This document shows, one piece after another, positions 23,069 through 30,639 of a DNA stretch of 34,541 nt (within the stretch, counting starts at the first letter, position 1; every line of letters begins with the position of its first letter). This DNA comes from Gammaproteobacteria bacterium. Lineage in GTDB: Bacteria > Pseudomonadota > Gammaproteobacteria > Pseudomonadales > Pseudohongiellaceae. A program made the position numbers and the translations under genes. The stretch covers positions 1 to 34,541 of the forward strand of contig CANHAR010000003.1 of NCBI GenBank assembly GCA_947458495.1, in the 5' to 3' direction. Under the pieces are notes generated by a model. That model was given only the letters and a program-made list of their open reading frames with translations, was not told the DNA's origin and did not search any database.

Positions 23069-25228
23069 ATGCTGGATCGCATACTGAATAAAAACAAAGC
23101 ACACCATATCTGGCGCTTTTTCAGATCAGGCGGCTTTGATCAGGTGAGGCTGGAAACCGCTGATGACCTGCGGCATTTGTCTGAGTTAGACCCCAAACTG
23201 TGGACTGTCCTCAATTGCCCCACCACCGGGCTGGAGTTTGATGCGCGCACCGCAGCATTGCTCGATGCTGATGGCGATGGCCAGATTCGTGTGCCGGAGA
23301 TTCTTGCGGCCGTGAAGTGGAGCTGCGAGCGCCTGGTTGATGCCGGCATCCTGTTTCAGAATCAAGGTTTGCCGCTTGCTGCCATCGCAGATCACGACGC
23401 CGAAGGTGCCGGCATAAAAGCAGCCGCCATGACAGTGCTTCAGTACATGGGCAAGTCGTCGGATGATGCGCTGGAAGTGGCTGATCTGTCCGACATCACA
23501 CGTTTGTTTTCTCCGGATTATTTTAACGGTGACGGCGTGGTGGTGGCAGAACTGAGCAACGAGGCAGACGTACGCCAACTGATCCATGAGGTTCTTGACA
23601 CCCAGGGCGGGTCACCAGACAGAAGCGGCGTCAATGGCGTGACCTCGGCATCTGTTGCCGCATTTTATGCGCAGGCGCAAGCGGTGCTGGACTGGCACAA
23701 GGCAGCGGCAGACGGTGATGTGCAGTTTCAGCCGCTGGGTGACAAAACCGCAGACGCTGTTGCTCTGTTTGAGAAAGTGCAGGCCAAAATTGATGACTAT
23801 TTTGTGCGCTGTCAGCTGGCTGCGTTTGATGCGCGCGCGGTGGATGCGCTAAATCCGGCGCCAGCGGTTTATGCGGTGTTAAACAATCGCGCGATCAGCA
23901 ACAGTGATGCAGATGTGTCTGCCTTACCCCTGGCATCAGTTGGTGCTGGTCAGGCGCTGCCATTGGGTCAAGGTCTTAACCCCGCTTGGGCGGGCGCCAT
24001 ACAGAATTTGCAGGATAGCGTCATTAAGCCCCTTTTGGGGGATGCGGCAGTCAAACAGGACGAGTTAAGTGCGGGGCAGTGGGCTGAGGTATCGGCACGC
24101 TTGTTGGCATGGCGAAACTGGCAAGCCTCGAGACCTGACACTGCGGTGCATAAGCTGGGTGTTGAGAGATTACAGGTGATCGTAGATGGTAACGGCCAGG
24201 AAAAACTGACAGCACTGATCGAACAGGATCTTGCCGCCAACAGTTTTGGCGCAACGATTGATGCCGTTGAAAAGCTGGTGCGTTATCAGCGTGACCTGGT
24301 GACGCTGCTGGAGAACTTTGTTTCCTTGAGTGATTTCTACCGAGGCAAAGGCAAGGCCATTTTTCAGGCGGGTACCTTGTATCTGGACCAACGCAGTTGT
24401 GAGTTGGTGATGCGGGTTAACGATATGGCGCGTCATACAACCATGGCGCCCTTCAGTGGGTGTTATCTGGTGTATTGCACCTGCGAGCGTCAGGGCGAGG
24501 CACCACTGTTAATTGTGGCAGCAATCACCGGAGGCAAGGTGGATGAGTTGATGGTGCCTGGCCGCAACGGAATTTTTTATGATCGTCAGGGCCGTGACTG
24601 GCTCGCTACCGTTAACAAGGTGGTTGTTAAGCCTGTCAGCCTGCGGCAGGCGTTCTGGTCTCCGTATATTCGAGTAGCCGCATTTATCGAAGCACAACTG
24701 CACAAGTTTGCAGCCTCGCGTGACAAAGACATAGAGAACAAGACCACGGTGGATGTCCCCCTTGTGGCCGCTCCCAAAGCTCCCGCCGCCAATTTTGATA
24801 TTGCGAAGTTTGCGGGTATTTTTGCGGCCATGGGGCTGGCGGTGGGCGCCATCGGCACGTCGTTGGCCGCGTTAGCCGCGGGACTGTTTGCGTTAGCCTG
24901 GTGGCAGATACCGCTGGTGCTGGTGGGGGTCATGCTGTTGATTTCCGGTCCTTCAGTGTTTATGGCTTACCTGACGTTACGGGGCCGCAATCTGGGCCCG
25001 TTGCTCGACGCTAATGGTTGGGCCGTGAACACGAGGGCGCGTATAAACGTGCCATTTGGCGCCTCACTGACAGGACTGGCTACATTACCGGCAGGCGCCA
25101 GTCGCTCGCTGATTGATCCGTTTGCAGAAAAGAAGCACCCATGGAAAACCTGGGTAGTCCTCAGTATGGCGGTTATTGTGGTCGCCGCGCTCTGGTACCA
25201 GGGCGTATTTGCGGGCTTGCTGGGGTGA
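23069..25228 (+). CDS. large EF-hand-containing membrane protein of unknown function
   Basis: 719 residues. Near the N-terminus there is a complete EF-hand calcium loop, DADGDGQIRVPE (residues 66-77), with acidic residues at positions 1, 3, 5 and 12. A second, degenerate one is at about 153-161 (NGDGVVVAE). Most of residues 170-560 are helical, without a known fold that I recognise. A cysteine-rich patch SGCYLVYCTCERQGEAP lies at about 465-482. Two or more transmembrane helices follow at about 583-640 and a last one at about 694-715. It is a membrane protein, probably with its N-terminal bulk on one side. A ribosome binding site (GGAG) lies eight bases before ATG 23069. I do not know its role. 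Confidence 0.7.
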   Translation: MLDRILNKNKAHHIWRFFRSGGFDQVRLETADDLRHLSELDPKLWTVLNCPTTGLEFDARTAALLDADGDGQIRVPEILAAVKWSCERLVDAGILFQNQGLPLAAIADHDAEGAGIKAAAMTVLQYMGKSSDDALEVADLSDITRLFSPDYFNGDGVVVAELSNEADVRQLIHEVLDTQGGSPDRSGVNGVTSASVAAFYAQAQAVLDWHKAAADGDVQFQPLGDKTADAVALFEKVQAKIDDYFVRCQLAAFDARAVDALNPAPAVYAVLNNRAISNSDADVSALPLASVGAGQALPLGQGLNPAWAGAIQNLQDSVIKPLLGDAAVKQDELSAGQWAEVSARLLAWRNWQASRPDTAVHKLGVERLQVIVDGNGQEKLTALIEQDLAANSFGATIDAVEKLVRYQRDLVTLLENFVSLSDFYRGKGKAIFQAGTLYLDQRSCELVMRVNDMARHTTMAPFSGCYLVYCTCERQGEAPLLIVAAITGGKVDELMVPGRNGIFYDRQGRDWLATVNKVVVKPVSLRQAFWSPYIRVAAFIEAQLHKFAASRDKDIENKTTVDVPLVAAPKAPAANFDIAKFAGIFAAMGLAVGAIGTSLAALAAGLFALAWWQIPLVLVGVMLLISGPSVFMAYLTLRGRNLGPLLDANGWAVNTRARINVPFGASLTGLATLPAGASRSLIDPFAEKKHPWKTWVVLSMAVIVVAALWYQGVFAGLLG

Positions 25229-25333
25229 CCAGTATCGCGCATTATCCAAAGCGGGTGATGTTGACGGTGTTTACGGCACTTGATCTTTATCATTCTCCGT
25301 TTCAGAAGTTTTATCCTTGCTCAGGAGTCAGTC

Positions 25334-25885
25334 ATGGTCAACAACTCAAATTCAACCTGTCTGGTCTACATTGCCACCAGTGTTGATGGATTTATTGCGC
25401 GCCCGGATGGTGATGTGCAGTGGCTGGAGCGACCGGAGTATTCAGTTGAAGCGATGAAGGGATTGTCGTATGAGCAATTTATCACCGACATTGATGCCGT
25501 GGTGATGGGCCGAAATACCTTTGAAAAGGTACTAAGTTTTGGTGAATGGGCTTATGACATTCCCGTTGTTGTACTGACAACACGTGATATGGAAATCCCT
25601 GATCGCCTTAAAGGTTTGGTGTCGGTTGATGCCGGCAAACCGGAAGCAATAATTAAACGTCTGACACAAAAAAAGCTCAACAGAATTTACATTGATGGAG
25701 GTTTGACCATTCAGGCATTTTTGCTTGCCGATTGTATCGATGAACTGATCATTACCCGCATACCGGTGTTGCTGGGCAGTGGCTTGCCGCTGTTCAGTAT
25801 CACGGGTGCAGAACGAACGTTAAAATTATTGAACGCAGTGTCTTCAAAAAATGGATTTGTTCAGGAGCGTTATATCGTTACCTGA
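25334..25885 (+). CDS. dihydrofolate reductase family protein (RibD C-terminal type)
   Basis: 183 residues with the RibD-C/DHFR-like pattern: CLVYIATSVDGFIARPDGDV (residues about 8-27), then DAVVMGRNTFEKVLSF, VVVLTTRD and RIYIDGGLTIQAFLLADCIDELIITRIPVLLGSGLPLF at the end. This is the NADPH-binding reductase fold, and stand-alone members like this (YyaP-type) have no proven substrate. The start is ATG 25334, with AGGAG six bases upstream; the ORF open to 25280 is not needed. The GST gene follows after 11 bases, so the two are likely co-transcribed. Confidence 0.85.
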   Translation: MVNNSNSTCLVYIATSVDGFIARPDGDVQWLERPEYSVEAMKGLSYEQFITDIDAVVMGRNTFEKVLSFGEWAYDIPVVVLTTRDMEIPDRLKGLVSVDAGKPEAIIKRLTQKKLNRIYIDGGLTIQAFLLADCIDELIITRIPVLLGSGLPLFSITGAERTLKLLNAVSSKNGFVQERYIVT

Positions 25886-25896
25886 GGAGAGAGTTT

Positions 25897-26616
25897 ATGT
25901 TTACTTTGTTTATTGCCAACAAAAATTATTCGTCCTGGTCTTTGCGCCCATGGATATTGATGCGTCAACTGGGCATCACCTTTGAAGAGGATCTGGTGCC
26001 GTTTTGTGATGGCTCCAGTTGGGAGCTGTTCCGCAAGTTCAGCCCCAGCGGCAAAGTCCCGTGCCTGATGGACAATGGTGTGGCGATCTGGGACTCCATG
26101 GGGATTACCGAGTATCTGGCAGAGCGCCGCGAAGGTGTGTGGCCTCGTGATGACCGGGCGCGCGCTTGGGCGCGATGTGCCGCCGCGGAAATGCATTCGG
26201 GGTTTTCAGTGTTACGCGATATCTGCGGCATGAACGTTGGTATTCGTGTGGCGTTACACGAGATTTCGCCTGCGCTGCAGCAGGATCTCAACCGGCTTGA
26301 AGAACTGTGGTCTGAAGGTCTGCAATTATTTGACGGCCCGTACCTCGCGGGCAGCTCATTCACCGCGGTAGATGCGTTTTTTGCCCCGGTTGCCTACCGT
26401 ATTCAGACCTACGGCCTGCAATTGAATCCGGCATGTATGGCCTACGCACAATTGTTGCTGGAGCTGCCAGGCATGCAGCAATGGCAGCGTGAGGCGCTGG
26501 CTGAGCCGTGGCGTGACCCCGCTCATGAAGACGGTATTCCTGCGGTTGGCCGGGTGACGGCAGATTTTCGCCAGACTGCCGGGCAATCTGCCGGGGACGG
26601 AGGCATCGGCGGTTGA
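25897..26616 (+). CDS. glutathione S-transferase family protein
   Basis: 239 residues. The N-terminal thioredoxin-like domain reads LFIANKNYSSWSLRPWILMRQLGI with the typical SSWSLRP that contacts glutathione. The second conserved element, SGKVPCLMDNGVAIWDSMGITEYLAE (residues about 49-74), carries the cis-Pro and the DS pair that binds the gamma-glutamyl group. The C-terminal domain is helical with SSFTAVDAFFAPVAYR. This is the NKNYSSWSLR subgroup found in Proteobacteria. A GAGGAGAG sequence precedes the start. Its stop overlaps the start of the esterase lipoprotein gene. Confidence 0.9.
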   Translation: MFTLFIANKNYSSWSLRPWILMRQLGITFEEDLVPFCDGSSWELFRKFSPSGKVPCLMDNGVAIWDSMGITEYLAERREGVWPRDDRARAWARCAAAEMHSGFSVLRDICGMNVGIRVALHEISPALQQDLNRLEELWSEGLQLFDGPYLAGSSFTAVDAFFAPVAYRIQTYGLQLNPACMAYAQLLLELPGMQQWQREALAEPWRDPAHEDGIPAVGRVTADFRQTAGQSAGDGGIGG

Positions 26617-27509
26617 TGGATCAAAGCCTGAGGCATCAGAGCGTGCCCCGTGTGTCCTCAACCCGCAGCACACCTGTTACTGCGTTTGCTCTGCTTGCGC
26701 TGGGTCTGATAATGGCCGGCTGCGCAGCCAGGCCGGCGCAGGATTCCATCGCCTTGTCTCAGTCATTTTTTGACCCTGGTGCACAGACAAATATTGTTGA
26801 AACCCGCGGCGGGCTGCACTGCCGCATTTTTCATCCGCGTGAATGGTTAACGCCTGATGCGCCGTCTGGTCAGCGCAAACAACACCCGCTAGTGATCTGG
26901 GGCAATGGCACTCACGCCAGCCCTGCGGCCTATCGCAGTTTATTGGAACATTGGGCCAGCCATGAGTTGATAGTGGTGGCGTCCATGTCACCCAATGCCG
27001 GTCGTGGTGTTGAAATGCGCGATTGTCTGAATTACATGCTCACTCAGAACTCTGATAGTGCCAGCCCCTTCTTTCAACGCGTTGACAGTGAGCGCGTGGC
27101 CGCTGCGGGCCATTCTCAGGGCGGTGGAGGGGCGATCATGTTGGGCCGTGATGAACGCATCACCACCGTGGTGGCAATCCAGCCTTATGTGCTGGGCGAG
27201 CGGCATAACCCGCAGGCGGCCGCCAATCAACGTGGGCCGATGTTGTTGTTGTCGGGTCAGGAGGACTTTAGTGCGAGCGCCACGACAAATCAGCAGCCGG
27301 TGTTCGATTCTGCCAATGTGCCGGTATTCTGGGCAAACCTGCGCGGCGCTACGCACTTTGCGCCCATGGATACCGGGGGCAGTTTTCGCGGGCCCATGAC
27401 GGCGTGGCTGCGCTGGAAATTGCTTGACGATGTGCAGGCGGCGCGGATGTTTGAAGGCGAGGGCTGTGTGTTGTGCGCGGATGAGCGTTGGCTGATTCAG
27501 ACCCGATAA
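26616..27509 (+). CDS. alpha/beta-hydrolase lipoprotein (PETase/chlorophyllase-like)
   Basis: 297 residues. A long N-terminal region ends in a lipobox MAGC (Cys36), with Ala at +2 predicting the outer membrane. The hydrolase fold carries the nucleophile elbow GHSQGGGG (Ser167), a likely acid Asp217 (SGQEDFSAS) and His247 (GATHFAP). An oxyanion-side segment WGNGTHASP lies at about 95-103. This is the dienelactone-hydrolase/polyester-hydrolase superfamily. Four cysteines (69, 137, 284, 287) could form disulfides in the envelope. The ATG overlaps the GST stop (TGATG), so translation is coupled. Its substrate is an ester or polyester by family, not proven. Confidence 0.8.
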   Translation: MDQSLRHQSVPRVSSTRSTPVTAFALLALGLIMAGCAARPAQDSIALSQSFFDPGAQTNIVETRGGLHCRIFHPREWLTPDAPSGQRKQHPLVIWGNGTHASPAAYRSLLEHWASHELIVVASMSPNAGRGVEMRDCLNYMLTQNSDSASPFFQRVDSERVAAAGHSQGGGGAIMLGRDERITTVVAIQPYVLGERHNPQAAANQRGPMLLLSGQEDFSASATTNQQPVFDSANVPVFWANLRGATHFAPMDTGGSFRGPMTAWLRWKLLDDVQAARMFEGEGCVLCADERWLIQTR

Positions 27510-27515
27510 ACGCCT

Positions 27516-27557
27516 TTGCCCGCAACGGCCTTTTTGCCAGAGTCTTCCGTTGGGCAA
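27516..27557. terminator. possible terminator between convergent hydrolase and lpoP genes
   Basis: TTGCCC plus AACGG on the left (2-base bulge) pair with CCGTTGGGCAA on the right, giving an 11-bp stem with an 18-base loop that contains CTTTTTG. The arrangement is symmetrical for two convergent transcripts, but a large loop and no final T tract weaken it. Confidence 0.35.
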
Positions 27558-27569
27558 GAAGCTGCCGCG

Positions 27570-28109
27570 TCAGCGCTGGCTGATCTGCCCGAGCAGATTA
27601 TTGATCTCGCGACTCAGATCCCCATCATTGCCGGCAAAGCTCAGTGCACGGCGCGCAAAACCTTCGGCTTCACCATAACGCTGTTGCTGATAACGGATAC
27701 TGGCCAGCCGATACCACAGATAACCATCACGCGGGCTGATGCGCAGAGCGCGCTCACTCACGGCGGCGGCTCGCTCCAGGTCGCCATCGGCAATTGCCTG
27801 ATCTACCGATGCCAGCAAGGTCGATGCCGGTGTTCCCGCGGGTGCAGCACGCTCCCGTGGGGTTTCCGGTACCGGCTCGGGCGGTGGTGGTGCTGTCTCG
27901 GGCTGGGCTGGAATATCTACCCGTTGTGGCGGTACCTGAACCGGAAAGGATCTTGCGGCTTCCTGAACCGGCGCAACCGGTTCGGCCGCGTCACGCACGG
28001 AGGCGGGCTCACTGGTGGATACCGGAGCCCCGGGGCGTGATGCCCCGCTATAGCTGGCGCAGGCACTGAGCAGGCTCAGTAACAGTAAAACACTGATTCG
28101 GGTCATCAT
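27570..28109 (-). CDS. lpoP: TPR lipoprotein, probable PBP1B activator (LpoP-like)
   Basis: 179 residues. The lipobox is LSAC (Cys17) with Ala at +2, so outer-membrane anchored. Residues about 25-95 form a long Pro/Ala/Glu-rich, probably unstructured linker able to span the periplasm. Residues about 100-175 form TPR-like helices: LLASVDQAIADGDLERAAAVSERALRISPRDGYLWYRLASIRY in pattern. In Pseudomonas, LpoP is a TPR lipoprotein encoded beside the PBP1B gene and needed for its activity. The same order and layout here, with an ATGA overlap to the mrcB stop, are why I propose this role. Start 28109 or 28106. Confidence 0.75.
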   Translation of the reverse strand: MMTRISVLLLLSLLSACASYSGASRPGAPVSTSEPASVRDAAEPVAPVQEAARSFPVQVPPQRVDIPAQPETAPPPPEPVPETPRERAAPAGTPASTLLASVDQAIADGDLERAAAVSERALRISPRDGYLWYRLASIRYQQQRYGEAEGFARRALSFAGNDGDLSREINNLLGQISQR

Positions 28110-30457
28110 GGGTTTAGGTTCCTGACGCGGTCGATCAAGGTGTCGAGCAAGGTGTCGGTATTGTCACAGCGGGTAGCCGGGTCAGGCAACTGTCCAGCTC
28201 TGAAGGGCAGCATCACGGCAGTACTGCAGTCAAGTCCGTTCCCGCTGCGCACGGGTTGCTCGGCAACACGCTGGAATACGATGTCGGAGGGGGCAAACGA
28301 CTGTCGTGGTTGTATGTCGAGTCTGCCCATAATGTCTGTCCATACCCGCAGCGCACCAGAGGATCCGGTTAAGCCGGTTTCGCGGTTGTCATCATGCCCA
28401 AGCCAGACCACGCCAACCAGATCGCTGCCATAACCTGCAAACCAGCTGTCGCGCAGATCGTTAGTGGTGCCGGTTTTTCCGGCAAGGGGCAGGTTGTTGT
28501 CGAGCCGGTTAATCATGTTGCGTGCGGTACCACGTTCAAAAACGCCTTGCATGGCCCATTCCAGCAGAAACATGTCGGCCGGATCAGCGACCTGCTGAGT
28601 TTCGATGCCATAACGGGCAAGGCGTTCACCGGTGCCGGTTGTCACTGCTTCCACGGCGCGCAGCGGTGACCGGAAGCCGTTGCTGGCCAGCGTTTGGTAC
28701 ATCTGCGCAACATTCAATGGGCTCATGTTCACGGAGCCCAGCAAGACCGAGGGGAAGGGAGGGGGATTACTCTCAAGGCCCAGTTCCCGCAAAGTCTCCA
28801 CCACATCGGCAACGCCGACCTTCATGCCCATATCAACGGTGGCCAGATTTAATGAGCGTTGCAGTGAGTCGTACAGATACACATCGCCATACATCTGGTT
28901 ATCGTAGTTACGCGGTGACCACGAGTCGCCGTTGTCCAGTGCGATTGTTACCGGCGCGTCGCTGAGTATGCTGGCCAGAGTAAAATCGCCGGACTCCAGA
29001 GCGGTCAGCACCACTGCCGGTTTGACCAGCGATCCTATCGGCCTTACCGCCCGCAGTGCACGATTAAAGCCTGTATAGCCGGGTCGTCTGCTGCCGGCTA
29101 CCGCGCGGATATCGCCGGTACTGGCGTCGGTGATAACCATCGCAGCCTCAAGCGGATCGCCTGCTGGACGGTCTGGTCCGTCAGGCACCTCAACAGCGGC
29201 GACGGCATCACCAAGCGCTGCTTCCATGGTGTTCTGAACGCGAAGGTCCAGCGTGGTGAAGATACGCAATCCTTCAGTCTGCAGGGCGTCGGCATCGTAA
29301 TCGCGCGACAGGTCATTACGCACCAGGTCCATAAACGCCGGATAACCACTGCCGCGTTGCGTCGGCCGCGCCGATACACTGAGCTCTTGCGCCTGCGCCT
29401 GCTCCATTTGTTGCTGGGTGATAAATCCCTGGTTCATCATTTGCGCCAGCACCACATTACGCCGGTCGGTTGCCCGTTCAGGATTGCGGCGCGGATGGTA
29501 AAACGACGCACCACGCGGCAATCCGGCCAGTAACGCCAATTCATCCAGCTCGAGCTCGTCCAGTGGGCGCCCGAAGTAATGTTCTGCCGCCAGCGCAAAA
29601 CCATGGATGGCGCGATTGCCGTCCTGGCCGAGGAAAATTTCGTTCATGTAAGCGCCAAGGATTTCGTCTTTGCTGAAATGCAGTTCGAGGGCCAGCGCCA
29701 TCAGCGCCTCTTCGATTTTCCGGCGAAGTGTCTGTTCTTCAGTCAGATACAGATTTTTGATCAATTGCTGTGTCAGCGTGCTGCCACCCTGCACAATGCT
29801 GCCGGCGCGAATATTGGTGACAAAGGCGCGGGCAATACCAATCGGATCGACGCCAACATGGCTGTAAAAGCGCTGATCTTCGACGGCGATCACGGCGTTG
29901 ACCAGATGTTCAGGAACGTCGCTGAGTGCCAGAGGCAGCCTGTCCTCGCCGGTATCAGGATTTATCTGCGCAATTTCTACGGGCTCCAGCCGCGCGAGTG
30001 CCAGCTCCCCGGTTGCTTCGTTGCCGCGTAATGAGTTTACCCGTCGCCCCAGAAAGTCGACATCCACATAGACGCTGGGCTCGTCTCCATCCCAGAAACT
30101 GAAGCCGCGAGTCCACAACCTCACCCGTGAGCTGCTGGCGTTATACTCCCCTGGCTCGTTGACCTGATTGGCTTCGCGGTAACCCAGCCTTTGCAAGGTG
30201 TCGGTCAAATCTGCTGCCGACAGGTGTGCGCCGGCATAGAGCTCAACCGGGCGCGCATACAGCCTTGCCGGCAGAGCCCATTGCAATGCGCTGAAGTCAC
30301 GGCGGATTTTGTAGTCAATCCAAACGCACCAGATGGCAATGGCGGCCACTAACAGCAAAACCATCCGACGCACAAGCCAGCCCGTTTTGCCGGACGCCCC
30401 GGAGCGCCGCGGCTTCGCGGGTGTTGCTGGTTTCTTGGAAGATCGTGAAGTAGCCAT
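28106..30457 (-). CDS. mrcB: bifunctional penicillin-binding protein 1B
   Basis: 783 residues, near the usual length for PBP1B. It polymerises and cross-links peptidoglycan in the periplasm, anchored by one helix (residues about 28-47). A UB2H-like region follows (about 65-155). The GT51 glycosyltransferase has Glu193 in EDQRFYSH, then GGSTLTQQLIKNLYLT (224-239), RRKIEEALMALALE and KDEILGAYMNEIFLG. The transpeptidase has Ser476 in SLVK, SLN (535-537) and KTGTT (661-665). Everything needed for activity is present. It overlaps the lpoP start and is divergent from the aminopeptidase gene, with two repeat copies in the gap. No obvious ribosome binding site is seen at the ATG. Confidence 0.95.
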   Translation of the reverse strand: MATSRSSKKPATPAKPRRSGASGKTGWLVRRMVLLLVAAIAIWCVWIDYKIRRDFSALQWALPARLYARPVELYAGAHLSAADLTDTLQRLGYREANQVNEPGEYNASSSRVRLWTRGFSFWDGDEPSVYVDVDFLGRRVNSLRGNEATGELALARLEPVEIAQINPDTGEDRLPLALSDVPEHLVNAVIAVEDQRFYSHVGVDPIGIARAFVTNIRAGSIVQGGSTLTQQLIKNLYLTEEQTLRRKIEEALMALALELHFSKDEILGAYMNEIFLGQDGNRAIHGFALAAEHYFGRPLDELELDELALLAGLPRGASFYHPRRNPERATDRRNVVLAQMMNQGFITQQQMEQAQAQELSVSARPTQRGSGYPAFMDLVRNDLSRDYDADALQTEGLRIFTTLDLRVQNTMEAALGDAVAAVEVPDGPDRPAGDPLEAAMVITDASTGDIRAVAGSRRPGYTGFNRALRAVRPIGSLVKPAVVLTALESGDFTLASILSDAPVTIALDNGDSWSPRNYDNQMYGDVYLYDSLQRSLNLATVDMGMKVGVADVVETLRELGLESNPPPFPSVLLGSVNMSPLNVAQMYQTLASNGFRSPLRAVEAVTTGTGERLARYGIETQQVADPADMFLLEWAMQGVFERGTARNMINRLDNNLPLAGKTGTTNDLRDSWFAGYGSDLVGVVWLGHDDNRETGLTGSSGALRVWTDIMGRLDIQPRQSFAPSDIVFQRVAEQPVRSGNGLDCSTAVMLPFRAGQLPDPATRCDNTDTLLDTLIDRVRNLNP

Positions 30458-30495
30458 GGGCGGCTAGTATAGCGGTTAGTCGTGGGGTTAGTCGT

Positions 30496-30532
30496 GGGGA
30501 CGGAGAGATCATTTTTTGATCCCTCCGTCCCC
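30496..30532 (+). repeat. 37-bp palindromic repeat, copy 1
   Basis: Arms of 16 bases (GGGGACGGAGAGATCA and its complement, one mismatch) enclose TTTTT. Directly upstream the unit TTAGTCGTGGGG occurs twice, the second copy running into the arm. It lies 39 bases upstream of mrcB, in a divergent promoter gap. Confidence 0.9.
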
Positions 30533-30568
30533 ATTCAGTATGATCGTGGCTTAGTCGCGGTTTAGTTG

Positions 30569-30605
30569 GGGGACGGAGAGATCATTTTTTGATCTCTCCG
30601 TCCCC
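30569..30605 (+). repeat. 37-bp palindromic repeat, copy 2
   Basis: Perfect 16-base arms around TTTTT, in the same orientation as copy 1 and 73 bases from it. It is again preceded by two TTAGT elements (TTAGTCGCGG, TTAGTTGGGG). It ends 34 bases before the aminopeptidase start, so it should lie in that gene's promoter or leader. Confidence 0.9.
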
Positions 30606-30639
30606 ATCCAGTGTTTTTGTGATTTCAAGGATTACGACG

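Noticed and set aside
30496-30605. Reading the palindromes as intrinsic terminators
   Set aside because: The stems are strong but no T run follows on either strand, and the copies lie in divergent promoter gaps rather than at gene ends.
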